NCBI GenBank assembly: GCA_000413015.1
Contig: KE332515.1
Coordinates: forward strand, 310,001-374,000
Source: Treponema socranskii subsp. paredis ATCC 35535
Lineage (GTDB): Bacteria; Spirochaetota; Spirochaetia; Treponematales; Treponemataceae
Reading direction: 5' to 3'
DNA: 64,000 nt
Shown here piece after piece: positions 1 to 8,609 of the stretch. Position numbers and translations under genes: made by a program. Under the pieces are notes generated by a model. It did not search any database and was not told the origin of the DNA. It saw only the letters and a program-made list of their open reading frames with translations. Within the stretch, counting starts at the first letter, position 1, and each line of letters opens with the position of its first letter.

Positions 1-1
1 C

Positions 2-829
2 GCCGCCGATCCTATGATCGCGATCACCGGCGAAACGGACGTAACGCTCGTCGGAGAATTTTTTCCGACGGTACTCAAAAGCTATGAAATCCTGCAAGCT
101 GCGAATCCCCGCCATATCGGTTTGATGACGATGACGGGTTCGCTCAATATCATGTATGCGAACGCGTTCGTGCAAACTCCTGCGGAAACGCTGCCGAATG
201 AAGAATTCGACAGGCAGCACGAAGCGTTCGAACGCGCAAAGCTGCACTACCTGCGCGGCCGCGATCTCTGCCTTAAAGCTCTCGACGGAAGGCACGCTGG
301 TTTTCGCGCCTCCGTTTTGAGCGGAGACGAGGATGCGGTAAAAAAGGCATGTGTAAAGCTCGGTAAATACGACGTGGAAGCTGCTTATTGGGCGTGTGCG
401 GGCTGGCTCGGCGCGTTCAGTCTCGATCCGCTCAGCGCCGATCTTCTCGGTACTATCCGTTCTCCCGCTCTCATCCTCGAACGCGCCGCTTTTCTCGCTC
501 CCGATTACAATGCGGGTGCGGTTTGGGAGCTTTTGTGCAATTTTTATATGAGCGCTCCTCCCGAGTTCGGCGGAGATACGGAAAGGGGACTCCGTTGTTA
601 CAACGAAGCGCTCCGCGCATCGGGCGGAAAAACGCCGGGGCCCTATGTCACCTATGCCGAGGCGGTATGCGTTCCTGAGGGAGACAGGGAAGGCTTTGAA
701 AGCTCTCTTCGTAAAGCGCTCGCGATCGATCCCGATGCGGATCCGTCGAGCCGTCTTATGACGACGATTGCGCAAAAAAAAGCGAAACGGCTGCTCGAAC
801 ACGCGTCGGATTATTTTCTTGAATGGTGA
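2..829 (+). CDS. tatT: TRAP transporter-associated TPR protein TatT (5' end outside window)
   Basis: Auxiliary T component of a tripartite ATP-independent periplasmic (TRAP) transporter, expected to sit in the periplasm bound to the substrate-binding protein. The reading frame is open to base 2, before the first ATG at 14, so the signal peptide and N-terminus lie upstream; about 275 codons are visible. The product is all-helical and TPR-like, with paired-helix segments such as the stretch around LERAAFLAPDYNAGAVWELL and a C-terminal repeat near ESSLRKALAIDPDADP. Identification rests on its place directly before a DctP-type binding protein and a fused DctQ-DctM permease, the order of tp0956-tp0957-tp0958 in T. 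pallidum. The stop codon is 59 bp before the likely tatP start, which fits one operon. Confidence 0.82.
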   Translation, partial: AADPMIAITGETDVTLVGEFFPTVLKSYEILQAANPRHIGLMTMTGSLNIMYANAFVQTPAETLPNEEFDRQHEAFERAKLHYLRGRDLCLKALDGRHAGFRASVLSGDEDAVKKACVKLGKYDVEAAYWACAGWLGAFSLDPLSADLLGTIRSPALILERAAFLAPDYNAGAVWELLCNFYMSAPPEFGGDTERGLRCYNEALRASGGKTPGPYVTYAEAVCVPEGDREGFESSLRKALAIDPDADPSSRLMTTIAQKKAKRLLEHASDYFLEW

Positions 830-888
830 TTTCCGCAGCTTTCGTCTGCCGTTTTTATTAAATCGATTTGAAGTTTGAGGGATTTGAT

Positions 889-1917
889 ATGAAATTACGT
901 TTTATTGTTTTTTCGATACTGTTTGCCTGCGCTGCCGCATTATCCGCGCAGCAGGTTAAAACGCTTAAAATAGCGACCGTTGCGCCGAGCCGTTCCGCAT
1001 GGGATGTGCAGGAGCGCATCCTCGCGCAGGATTGGGCGAAAGGTACCGGAGGGGCGATCCAAATGCAGTTTATGGGAACGAACGCGATGGGAGGAGAGAG
1101 CGGTGTCGTTCAAAAACTCAATGCCGTTCGCCCCGGTCAAAAGGCGCCGATCGACGGAGCTATTTTTACGACGCTCGGTATCTCAACGCTCGCGCCTGAA
1201 ACGCATATTTTGACAACGGCCATTCCGTTTATGTTCCGGAATCAGGAAGAAGTCGATTTGGTACTGAATACCTTCGCGCCCGATTTTCAAAAAGCGATTG
1301 CCGCAAAAGGGTACGTGCTGCTCGGCTGGTTTAACGTCGGCTGGGCGTATTTTTACACGAAAAAGCCGGTGCATACGCCTTCCGATTTAAAGACGCAAAA
1401 ACTTTCAGTTGCGGGCATGGGACTGCCCAAACTTTCCGATGCGTTCAAAGCGGCAGGCTTCCGCACCGAAGATATTTCGCCCGATAAACTTTTGCAGAGC
1501 GTAAAAACGCCCGGCGGCGTCGAGGGGTTTTATTCCATTCCGATGTACGCCTATGCGGGACAGTATTATAAATCGCTTCCGTATATTCTCGACGCTCCCA
1601 TTTGTCCCGTCATGGCCGCGCTCATTTTATCGGAACAGGTATGGGCGGATATTTCCCCTGCGCATAAAACGGCCATGCTGAACGGAGTCAAAAAAGCGCA
1701 GGCGAATTTTATCGCGGCACAGAATACTTCCGATAAAGAGTATCTCGACCGCTGCGTCGAAGGCGGCTGTACGCTTGTAAAACTTACCGCTGCGGAGCGA
1801 AAAGTCATGGAAGAAACGCTCAGCAAAGACGCCCTCTCCATGATGAAAACGGGTATCTTCGATGAAAAATTGTATATGTCCATCGAAGCCGTCTTAAAGC
1901 GTCACCGCGGCAATTAA
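889..1917 (+). CDS. tatP: TRAP transporter periplasmic substrate-binding protein TatP (DctP family)
   Basis: Binds substrate in the periplasm and delivers it to the TRAP permease encoded next. The product is 342 residues, normal for DctP. I start at ATG 889, not the in-frame TTG at 868, because GAGGG lies 7 bp before the ATG and the protein then begins with a clean signal peptide (MKLRF..., likely cut after ALSA near residue 20). An LFAC motif at residue 14 could be read as a permissive spirochaetal lipobox, but it would leave a very short signal peptide. The mature start KTLKIATVAPSRSAWD and the later GWFNVGWAYFYTKKPV segment are typical of the DctP fold. The substrate cannot be read from sequence. 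Confidence 0.9.
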   Translation: MKLRFIVFSILFACAAALSAQQVKTLKIATVAPSRSAWDVQERILAQDWAKGTGGAIQMQFMGTNAMGGESGVVQKLNAVRPGQKAPIDGAIFTTLGISTLAPETHILTTAIPFMFRNQEEVDLVLNTFAPDFQKAIAAKGYVLLGWFNVGWAYFYTKKPVHTPSDLKTQKLSVAGMGLPKLSDAFKAAGFRTEDISPDKLLQSVKTPGGVEGFYSIPMYAYAGQYYKSLPYILDAPICPVMAALILSEQVWADISPAHKTAMLNGVKKAQANFIAAQNTSDKEYLDRCVEGGCTLVKLTAAERKVMEETLSKDALSMMKTGIFDEKLYMSIEAVLKRHRGN

Positions 1918-1918
1918 C

Positions 1919-3748
1919 ATGATGCGAAAAATCGAAAACGCTTTGGCCGTCGCTCTCATTGCGATCGTCGCTGTGCTCCCGCTTTTTTTGAAATTTATGC
2001 AGGGAGTGTGCCGTGTGCAAGTGCCCGGAGCCGATATCGCCGTGCTTCACTTCGTGTTTTTATTTGCAAGCGTTGCGGGTCTTGTAACATGGCGCGAAGA
2101 CAGGCATTTGAGTCTTGCGTCGCTGAGTTCCGTGTTCGGCGAAAAGATCCGCTGTCCGATCGAATCGGTTAAAACGGGAGGAGCAAGCTGCATTCTTTCG
2201 GCGCTCTTTATCAATGCCTTTTGTCAGCTTGTCAATCCCGCTCAGTTCGACGCCCGCTTTTGGGGCATGAGCGTTCGGTTTTTTTTCGCGTCTCTTCCGC
2301 TGTGCTATTTCGGCATCATCGCCATGCTCGCGTGCAGAAAAGGTAATCTCATCGCTTCTCTCATCGGTATGGCGCTCGGCCTTTTTATTTCGATGGGACC
2401 TTTTACCGGCATTCTGTATTATCTTTTCGGCATGGAAAACGCTCCTGCCCTGTACGCGATAAACGATGCATGGCTTTCGTTTTCGAAAATCGCGCTTTTG
2501 CCGATCATCGTCATCCTTTCATCTCTCGCATTTTTCGGCATGCCGCTTTTTCTCGTGCTCGGCGGTATCGCGTACGTGCTCTTTTCGGCAGGCGGCGGCT
2601 ATGTCGATGTCATCCCGCTTGAAACATACCGCATACTTACCGACCGCAATATCGCGGCAATTCCGCTTTTTACGATAGCAGGCTATATTCTTTCGCAAAG
2701 CAGTGCGGGAAGCCGTTATGTCGCCGTATTCAAATCGCTTATAGGTCCTTTCCGTGGCGGAACGGTTATCGCGGCCGTCATAGTGACGACGTTTTTCAGC
2801 ACTTTTACCGGCGTTTCAGGCATAACGATCCTCGCGCTCGGTCCGCTGCTTGCCGTCGTACTCACGGGTTCCGGCTATTCCAAAGACAGAGCCGAGTCTC
2901 TCGTAACCGCTTCCGGTGCGATAGGCCTGCTTTTTCCGCCGAGCGCCGCCATCATTATGTACGCGACCGTCAATTATTTTTCCGTCGACGTGTTCGACCT
3001 TTTCAAAGGTGCGATTATCCCCGGCTGTATTATGGCGCTTTCGATGATGGCGACGGGCGTCGTGCTGGATAAGAGGGGAGAGCGGCCGAAGTTTTCCGGA
3101 AAAGAAGCGCGCGATGCCGTCCTTCATTGCATTCCCGAACTGCTCATGCCGGCCTTTATTTCGGTTCTGTATTTTAAAGGCGTGTTCGATCTTTTTGAAG
3201 CCGCAGCTTTCGCAGTCATCTACGCGTTTTGTCTTTCGGTATTCGTCCGCCGCGATTTTACTTTAAAAAAATCGGCTCGTGTCGTCGCTTCGAGCGTTCC
3301 CGTTTCAGGCGGCGTTCTGTTTATCCTCGGCGCCGCATCGGGCATTTCCTATTTTATGCTCGATGCGAACGTGCCTGCGATCCTGTCGGGCTTTATCACG
3401 CAGTACGTAAAAAATCCGTATGTGTTTTTGATATTGATGAATCTCGTTCTGCTCGTCGTCGGCTGTCTCATGGATATGTTTTCCGCAATACTCATCGTTT
3501 CGCCGCTTTTGCTGCCCCTCGCGGAATCTTTCGGCGTGAGCGCGGTCAGAGCCGCCGTCATATTTTTGATGAATCTTTCAATCGGATTTTTGACGCCGCC
3601 GGTCGGCATGGATTTGTTTATTTCGTCTTATACTTTCGATAAGCCGCTTTCCCGCGTCGTAAAAGGCATCTTTCCGTTTTTGATCGTACAGTTTGCCGTA
3701 CTCATGCTCGTCACCTATGTGCCGTTTTTTACGGAAGCGTTTTTGTGA
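1919..3748 (+). CDS. tatQM: TRAP transporter fused small/large permease subunits (DctQ-DctM)
   Basis: Inner-membrane part of the TRAP transporter, driving solute uptake by an ion gradient. The 609-residue product joins a DctQ-like four-helix domain (about residues 1-165) to a DctM-like domain of many helices (about 185-609); the junction lies near GPFTGILYYLFGMENA. The DctM part shows glycine- and threonine-rich loops (FFSTFTGVSGITILALGPLL; GLLFPPSAAIIMYATVNYF; NLSIGFLTPPVGMDLFI) usual for the family. The ATG is two bases after the tatP stop codon, so the genes are translationally close. The fusion is known in the treponemal system. A hairpin with T-run follows at 3765-3795. Confidence 0.92.
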   Translation: MMRKIENALAVALIAIVAVLPLFLKFMQGVCRVQVPGADIAVLHFVFLFASVAGLVTWREDRHLSLASLSSVFGEKIRCPIESVKTGGASCILSALFINAFCQLVNPAQFDARFWGMSVRFFFASLPLCYFGIIAMLACRKGNLIASLIGMALGLFISMGPFTGILYYLFGMENAPALYAINDAWLSFSKIALLPIIVILSSLAFFGMPLFLVLGGIAYVLFSAGGGYVDVIPLETYRILTDRNIAAIPLFTIAGYILSQSSAGSRYVAVFKSLIGPFRGGTVIAAVIVTTFFSTFTGVSGITILALGPLLAVVLTGSGYSKDRAESLVTASGAIGLLFPPSAAIIMYATVNYFSVDVFDLFKGAIIPGCIMALSMMATGVVLDKRGERPKFSGKEARDAVLHCIPELLMPAFISVLYFKGVFDLFEAAAFAVIYAFCLSVFVRRDFTLKKSARVVASSVPVSGGVLFILGAASGISYFMLDANVPAILSGFITQYVKNPYVFLILMNLVLLVVGCLMDMFSAILIVSPLLLPLAESFGVSAVRAAVIFLMNLSIGFLTPPVGMDLFISSYTFDKPLSRVVKGIFPFLIVQFAVLMLVTYVPFFTEAFL

Positions 3749-4065
3749 CGGAATCGGAAGGTTTAAAAGCGCCGCTGAAACGGCGCGGCGCTTTTAACTT
3801 CGAGTTTTCTTGCAGAAAACTCGCGGATATACCTGTGCACGCTCGCGCACCAATGCGGCATTTTCGAAAATCGACAGTTTCTGCAATGCCGCATTTTTCG
3901 GAAGAGTACTGCTGTTGTGCGACAAGTCCGCAAGCTTGAGATTTTACGCACTTTTGCCGATATTTGAATAAGGAAATCATACTCCGCATGCACGCGCTAT
4001 TTAAAGATTCTGTTCGGATATCGCGTGAACTTTGAGCGGTATTTTCAATTTTCTTCGAGGACAAT
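3749..4065. other. Non-coding spacer with several inverted repeats between tatQM and scpA
   Basis: No credible gene is seen in this 317-bp gap; the short open frames have no ribosome-binding site or protein-like composition. Besides the terminator at 3765-3795 there is CGAGTTTTCT (3801-3810) with its complement AGAAAACTCG (3814-3823), and AATGCGGCAT (3852-3861) with ATGCCGCATT (3886-3895), the latter followed by a short T-run. The scpA promoter should lie after about 3900; I see no convincing -35/-10 pair. Confidence 0.6.
3765..3795 (+). terminator. Probable intrinsic terminator after tatQM
   Basis: Arms AAAAGCGCCG (3765-3774) and CGGCGCTTTT (3786-3795) are perfect complements around an 11-base loop. 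The 3' arm ends in TTTT. It is 16 bp after the tatQM stop codon, so it probably ends the TRAP operon transcript. Confidence 0.65.
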
Positions 4066-4887
4066 ATGGCGGATGAACGGACGGTAATGCAAAGTGCGGA
4101 AAGCGCGGTAAAGACAAAGCGCAATTATACGGCGGGCGAATTCGAAGGCCCGCTCGATTTGTTATGGACGCTTATCAGGGAAAGCAAAGTAAATATTTAC
4201 GATATCCCGATTGCGGAAATCACCGATCAATATCTTGAATATCTCGATTATGCCGTGCAAACCGATTTAGGCGATCTGTCGGAATTTTACAGTTGGGCGG
4301 CAAAGCTTCTCTCTATCAAAAGCCGTATGCTCCTTCCCGTTGAAATCGAATACGACGACGATGACGAAGATCCTCGGCAGGAGCTCGTCGACCGCCTTAT
4401 CGAATATCAAAAATTCAAGAGACTGTCCGAACTTATGGAAGAACAGGAAGATACATCGGAGTGGAATTTCGAGCGCGCGAAAATTCAGCGCGTGCTGCCT
4501 TTCGACAAAGACGACGGCATTTGGGAACGGATCGATACGTGGGATTTGCTTCAACAGATGCAGCGTATTTTCCGCGACATGGTTTCTCAGTATTCGAATG
4601 AAAAGATACTGAACATGTACGAAGAGATTTCGATCAATGAAAAGATCACGCTCATGAACGAAAAGCTCGAAGAATCGGGCGAGTGCATGTTTACGGATTT
4701 GATTACGCGGCCGGGAAACGAAATGGACATCATCTGTTCGTTTATGGCGCTGCTCGAAGCGGTAAAAGACCGGATGATAGCGGTCTTCCAAAACAGGCTC
4801 TTTGGTGATATAAAGATATGCCGGATCAAAGAAGAGCATGCGGTCGCCGAAACGGCCGCCCTCGATGCCGGCAATACAAATACGTAA
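4066..4887 (+). CDS. scpA: Segregation and condensation protein A
   Basis: Kleisin subunit of the bacterial condensin; it bridges the SMC head domains in the cytoplasm and works in chromosome compaction and segregation. The 273-residue product has the ScpA N-terminal signature (FEGPLDLLWTLIRESKVNIYDIPI, here split by the reader at about residues 27-50), an acidic linker (EYDDDDEDPRQ) and a C-terminal helical/winged-helix part. The start has GAGGA 6-7 bp upstream. scpB follows after 15 bp and an RluB-type gene after that, an arrangement common in many bacteria. The partner SMC gene is in this window at 28.5-31.5 kb on the other strand and is unusually short. Confidence 0.95.
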   Translation: MADERTVMQSAESAVKTKRNYTAGEFEGPLDLLWTLIRESKVNIYDIPIAEITDQYLEYLDYAVQTDLGDLSEFYSWAAKLLSIKSRMLLPVEIEYDDDDEDPRQELVDRLIEYQKFKRLSELMEEQEDTSEWNFERAKIQRVLPFDKDDGIWERIDTWDLLQQMQRIFRDMVSQYSNEKILNMYEEISINEKITLMNEKLEESGECMFTDLITRPGNEMDIICSFMALLEAVKDRMIAVFQNRLFGDIKICRIKEEHAVAETAALDAGNTNT

Positions 4888-4902
4888 GGTGATTGAAGCG
4901 GT

Positions 4903-5442
4903 ATGGAGCTTGAAAAAGAAACTGCATTGATCGAAACGATTCTCTTCCTCGAAAGCGAGCCCGTAAGCGAGCGCTCTCTTGCAAATATTTCGCAGCTGTC
5001 GAGCGAAGTCGTCAAAAAGTGTATCGACGCTTTAAAGGAGCGTCTCGCCGAAAAGTCGAGCGGCATCGAACTGCAGATGATCACCGGCGGCTGGTCGCTC
5101 GTTCCCAAAAAAGAATTGTGGCAGGCGCTGCGAGAACGTTACGGTTCCAAAAGCGAAGGAAAGCTTTCGCGCTCGGCTATGGAAACGCTTTCGATCATCG
5201 CGTATTCGCAGCCGATCACCCGCGGCGAAATCGAAGCGATTCGAGGCGTGTCCGCCGATAATATGATCCGTCTGCTTTCGGAGCGGAATTTAATAAAAGA
5301 AGTCGGCAAAAAAGATGTGCCGGGAAAACCGGTACTCTTCGGTACGACAAAAGAATTTTTAAAATTTTTCCGTCTGAACAGTATAGCCGAATTGCCGAAG
5401 CTCGATGAAGACGAAGCCGAGAGGTTCGAGCTTGCCCGCTGA
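4903..5442 (+). CDS. scpB: Segregation and condensation protein B
   Basis: Dimeric winged-helix partner of ScpA in the SMC complex. The 179-residue product has two winged-helix units; the second holds the most conserved stretch, AMETLSIIAYSQPITRGEIE followed by IRGV (about residues 89-112) and GKPVLFGTTKEFLKFF near the C-terminus. An AAGGTGAT sequence lies upstream of the ATG. The 3' end overlaps the likely start of the next gene by about 11 bp, which suggests translational coupling. Confidence 0.95.
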   Translation: MELEKETALIETILFLESEPVSERSLANISQLSSEVVKKCIDALKERLAEKSSGIELQMITGGWSLVPKKELWQALRERYGSKSEGKLSRSAMETLSIIAYSQPITRGEIEAIRGVSADNMIRLLSERNLIKEVGKKDVPGKPVLFGTTKEFLKFFRLNSIAELPKLDEDEAERFELAR

Positions 5443-6178
5443 TTTTTCCTTTCCGATGAGGCTGCAGGCATATCTTGCGCGATCGGGCGTCGCAAGCCGC
5501 CGAGCATCGGAAGAGTACATCCTTTCCGGCCGCGTTTCGGTAAACGGAGAAATCGTTACGGCGCTCGGTACGAAAGTGTCGTCCGGCGATGAAGTAGCGG
5601 TCGACGGCAAAATCGTTTCGCCCGAAAAAGAGTTCCGCTACGTACTTCTCAATAAACCTGCCGGTTACGTGTGCTCTCTTTCCGATGAAAAGGGACGGCC
5701 CGTCGCATCCGATTTGTTAAAATCCGCATACGCCGAAAGATTGTACAATGTCGGACGCCTCGACATGTTCAGCACGGGATTAATAATTTTTACGAACGAC
5801 GGCGGCTTTGCGGCGACCCTTTCTCATCCCTCGGCGGAACTCGAAAAAGAATACGCCGTCGAAACTAGCACGCATATCCCGCGTACGCTTGCAGCCGATT
5901 TTGAAAAAGGCATCCGCATAGACAATATATTTTACCGCTGCATAAAAGCCGAAGAGCGCAATGCGCGCAAAATGCACATCGTTTTGATCGAAGGCAAAAA
6001 CCGTGAAATCAGGCGCGTGTTCGAATATTATCAAGTCGGCATCAAATCGCTTGAGCGCGTGCGGATCGGAAACGTAACGGCCGACGGTCTTGCGAGGGGC
6101 GAGTTTCGTGATTTAACGAAGGGCGAAGTGCAAGGGCTTCTCGTGCTGTGTAAAAACAATCCGGTCGAAAGATTTTAA
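5432..6178 (+). CDS. Pseudouridine synthase, RsuA/RluB family
   Basis: Converts uridine to pseudouridine in ribosomal RNA; placement next to scpAB favours an RluB-like enzyme on 23S rRNA, but the target base cannot be decided here. An N-terminal S4 RNA-binding domain (LQAYLARSGVASRRASEEYI) is followed by the catalytic domain with LLNKPAGYVCSL, the catalytic-aspartate motif VGRLDMFSTGL and GKNREIRRVFE. Three starts are possible: ATG 5405, TTG 5432 and ATG 5456. I prefer TTG 5432 because GAGAGG lies 6 bp before it; ATG 5456 would also keep the whole S4 domain. The product would be 248 residues. Confidence 0.88.
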   Translation: MPADFSFPMRLQAYLARSGVASRRASEEYILSGRVSVNGEIVTALGTKVSSGDEVAVDGKIVSPEKEFRYVLLNKPAGYVCSLSDEKGRPVASDLLKSAYAERLYNVGRLDMFSTGLIIFTNDGGFAATLSHPSAELEKEYAVETSTHIPRTLAADFEKGIRIDNIFYRCIKAEERNARKMHIVLIEGKNREIRRVFEYYQVGIKSLERVRIGNVTADGLARGEFRDLTKGEVQGLLVLCKNNPVERF

Positions 6179-6196
6179 TAAATTTTACGGAGAACT

Positions 6197-6211
6197 GCGG
6201 GAAAATCCCGC
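6197..6211 (+). promoter_or_regulatory. Small leader hairpin before cmk-rpsA
   Basis: GCGGGA (6197-6202) pairs with TCCCGC (6206-6211) over a three-base loop. It stands 20 bp before the start codon and just upstream of a strong GGGGGA ribosome-binding site. There is no T-run, so it is more likely an mRNA structure than a terminator. Confidence 0.4.
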
Positions 6212-6231
6212 CGTGAGGATAATGGGGGAAT

Positions 6232-8589
6232 ATGGTTATTGCGATAGACGGACCTGCGGGTACCGGTAAAAGTACGATAGCATCTCTTCTTGCAAAAAAG
6301 CTCGGCATCACGTTTTTAAACAGCGGCAGTTTTTACCGTGCGCTTACGCTCGCGCTTTTAAAAAACGGCATCGATTTGAATGACGAGGAGGCGGTCGTCG
6401 ATTTTTGCAAAAAACAAAAGCTCGATTATGTCGATTCGCATTTGATTCTAAACGGCGATGACGTCGAATCCTTACTGCACTCGGACGAAGTGAGCGCTCA
6501 TGCGGCAGGCGTGTCCGCATTTCCCGAAGTGCGCCGCTTTGTCAACGCCCGTCTTCGTGAATTAACAAAATCGCTCGATATCGTTTCGGAAGGGCGCGAT
6601 ATGACGACCGTCGTATTTCCCGATGCCGATTGCAAATTCTATCTCGACGCTTCCCTTGACGTGCAGGCGGAGAGGAGATTCAAACAGGGTGTGAGCGGCA
6701 TGTCGCTTGCAGAGATTAAAGAAGCGATAAAAAAGCGCGACGAAATCGACAAAAACAAAAAAGAGGGCGCTCTGGTCGTCGCTCCCGACGCCGTATATAT
6801 CGATACGTCCACCTTGACGATAGAGAAAGTTTGTGAGATAATATTAAATCAAATTCACGTAAAAGGGTCAAAGATGGAAACACAGGAAGTGGAAAAGGAA
6901 CAAAACCGGGACTCCAAGGATAAGTTCCAGACACAATTAGAAGAATCTCTGAGCAGTTTGAGCACGCCGGAAGACGGTCAGCTCATCGACGGTACGATCG
7001 TCGCCGTTACCGACGACACGGTATTTATCGACGTCAACTGCAAATCGGAAGGCAGAATCCCCAGATCGGAGTTCGGCTCGAAGACGCCGGAAGTCGGGGA
7101 TACGGTTACGGTTAAACTCATCAAAAAATTCGGCAAAAACGGTCCGGAAATTTCCAAACGTCAAGCCGATGAAAAGCGTTTGTGGAAAGATATTTCCCAA
7201 GCGTTCAAAGATAAAATGCCTATAGACGGCACGGTGACGAAAGTCGTCAAAGGCGGCTTCGAAGTCGATTTGGGCGGCGGCATCCGTGCCTTTTTGCCGA
7301 TCAGTCAGTCGGACAGCCAAAAGGTCGAAAAGCCCGAATCGCTGGTCGGCACCGAAGGCAAAATGTATATCGAGCGGCTGTACTCCGACAACAAAGCGAA
7401 TGTCGTCGTCAACCGCAGAAAATATCTCGAAGAGAGGATCGATAAAGCCCGCGACGAATTCTTTACGAACGTAAAGATCGGCGATACGGTAAAGGGTACC
7501 GTAAAGAGTTTTACGAGCTTCGGCGCCTTTATCGACTTGGGCGGCTTTGACGGCCTTTTGCACATAAACGATATGAGCTGGGGTCACGTCGCCCGCCCGA
7601 AAGATTTCGTCAAAAAAGGACAGGAAATCGAACTCAAAGTGATCCGTATGGACGAAGCCGAAAAGCGCATCAACCTTTCGCTTAAGCACTTTACCGAAGA
7701 TCCGTGGATGCACTTTGAAGATACCTATCACGTCAACGATGTCGTAAAAGGCAAAGTGACGAAGCTTACCGATTTCGGCGCCTTTATCGAACTGGAAGAG
7801 GGTATCGAAGGTCTCGTACACATAAGCGAATTTTCATGGACGAAAAAAGTCAATAAACCGTCCGATATGGTAAAAGTCGGAGACGAAGTCGAATGCATGA
7901 TTCTCGGCTACGATATTCAAGCAGGCCGCGTTTCTCTGGGCTTAAAGCAGGTTACCGCGAATCCGTGGGATACGATCGGCGAAAAATATCCTGTCGGCAG
8001 CCGCGTAAAGGGTAAAGTCGTAAAGATTACGAATGCGGGCGCTTTTGTCGCTCTCGAAGACGGCATCGATGCATTTTTGCACGGAGACGATATTTCGTGG
8101 ACGAAAAAAGTAAAACATCCGGGCAGCGAACTCGAACAGGATCAGGAAATTGAAGCGGTCGTCATTGAAAACGACGCGGAAAGTCATCGAATCCGGCTCG
8201 GTTTGAAACAGCTTACCGACAATCCGTGGAAGCTGTTCGCCGAAGCGCATAAACCCGGTTCGACGCTCGAAGGCGAGGTTACGTCGATTACGGAATTCGG
8301 ACTTTTCGTCAAAGCGCCGGAAGGCATTGAAGGTCTCGTCAATAAAACGAATTTGAGCGAAGACCGCAACGTACCCTTTGAAGAGGCGGTAAAAAATTAT
8401 AAAGTCGGCGATAAGATCAACGTGTACGTCGTCGACGTGAATGTCGAAAAGGAAAAGATCGCTTTTTCCGTGCGCGAATTCAAAAAAGCGCAGGAGCGGG
8501 CGGCCATTTCGCAGTATATCGCAAAGCCGGATGAAAACGACGGCGCGTATACATTCGGCGACTTTCTGCAGACGCAGAAAAAAGACTGA
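6232..8589 (+). CDS. cmk-rpsA: Cytidylate kinase fused to 30S ribosomal protein S1
   Basis: The 785-residue product combines two normally separate proteins. Residues 1 to about 214 are cytidylate kinase: the P-loop is AIDGPAGTGKSTIA, followed by LNSGSFYRALTLAL and EGRDMTTVVFPDA, so it should phosphorylate CMP and dCMP. Residues 215-785 are ribosomal protein S1 with six S1 RNA-binding repeats, beginning near GQLIDGTIVAV, MPIDGTVTKVV, GDTVKGTVKSF, NDVVKGKVTKL, GSRVKGKVVKI and GSTLEGEVTSI. The T. pallidum homologue (tp0279) is annotated as the same fusion. At the junction ATG 6874 is in frame and preceded by AAGGG at a good distance, so S1 alone (571 residues) could also be made. Neighbouring cmk and rpsA genes are common; fusion is a spirochaetal trait. 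Confidence 0.95.
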   Translation: MVIAIDGPAGTGKSTIASLLAKKLGITFLNSGSFYRALTLALLKNGIDLNDEEAVVDFCKKQKLDYVDSHLILNGDDVESLLHSDEVSAHAAGVSAFPEVRRFVNARLRELTKSLDIVSEGRDMTTVVFPDADCKFYLDASLDVQAERRFKQGVSGMSLAEIKEAIKKRDEIDKNKKEGALVVAPDAVYIDTSTLTIEKVCEIILNQIHVKGSKMETQEVEKEQNRDSKDKFQTQLEESLSSLSTPEDGQLIDGTIVAVTDDTVFIDVNCKSEGRIPRSEFGSKTPEVGDTVTVKLIKKFGKNGPEISKRQADEKRLWKDISQAFKDKMPIDGTVTKVVKGGFEVDLGGGIRAFLPISQSDSQKVEKPESLVGTEGKMYIERLYSDNKANVVVNRRKYLEERIDKARDEFFTNVKIGDTVKGTVKSFTSFGAFIDLGGFDGLLHINDMSWGHVARPKDFVKKGQEIELKVIRMDEAEKRINLSLKHFTEDPWMHFEDTYHVNDVVKGKVTKLTDFGAFIELEEGIEGLVHISEFSWTKKVNKPSDMVKVGDEVECMILGYDIQAGRVSLGLKQVTANPWDTIGEKYPVGSRVKGKVVKITNAGAFVALEDGIDAFLHGDDISWTKKVKHPGSELEQDQEIEAVVIENDAESHRIRLGLKQLTDNPWKLFAEAHKPGSTLEGEVTSITEFGLFVKAPEGIEGLVNKTNLSEDRNVPFEEAVKNYKVGDKINVYVVDVNVEKEKIAFSVREFKKAQERAAISQYIAKPDENDGAYTFGDFLQTQKKD

Positions 8590-8609
8590 TACTTTTACCG
8601 AAAGCTGCG

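Noticed and set aside
868-888. TTG start for tatP
   Set aside because: ATG 889 has a better-spaced GAGGG and gives a proper signal peptide.
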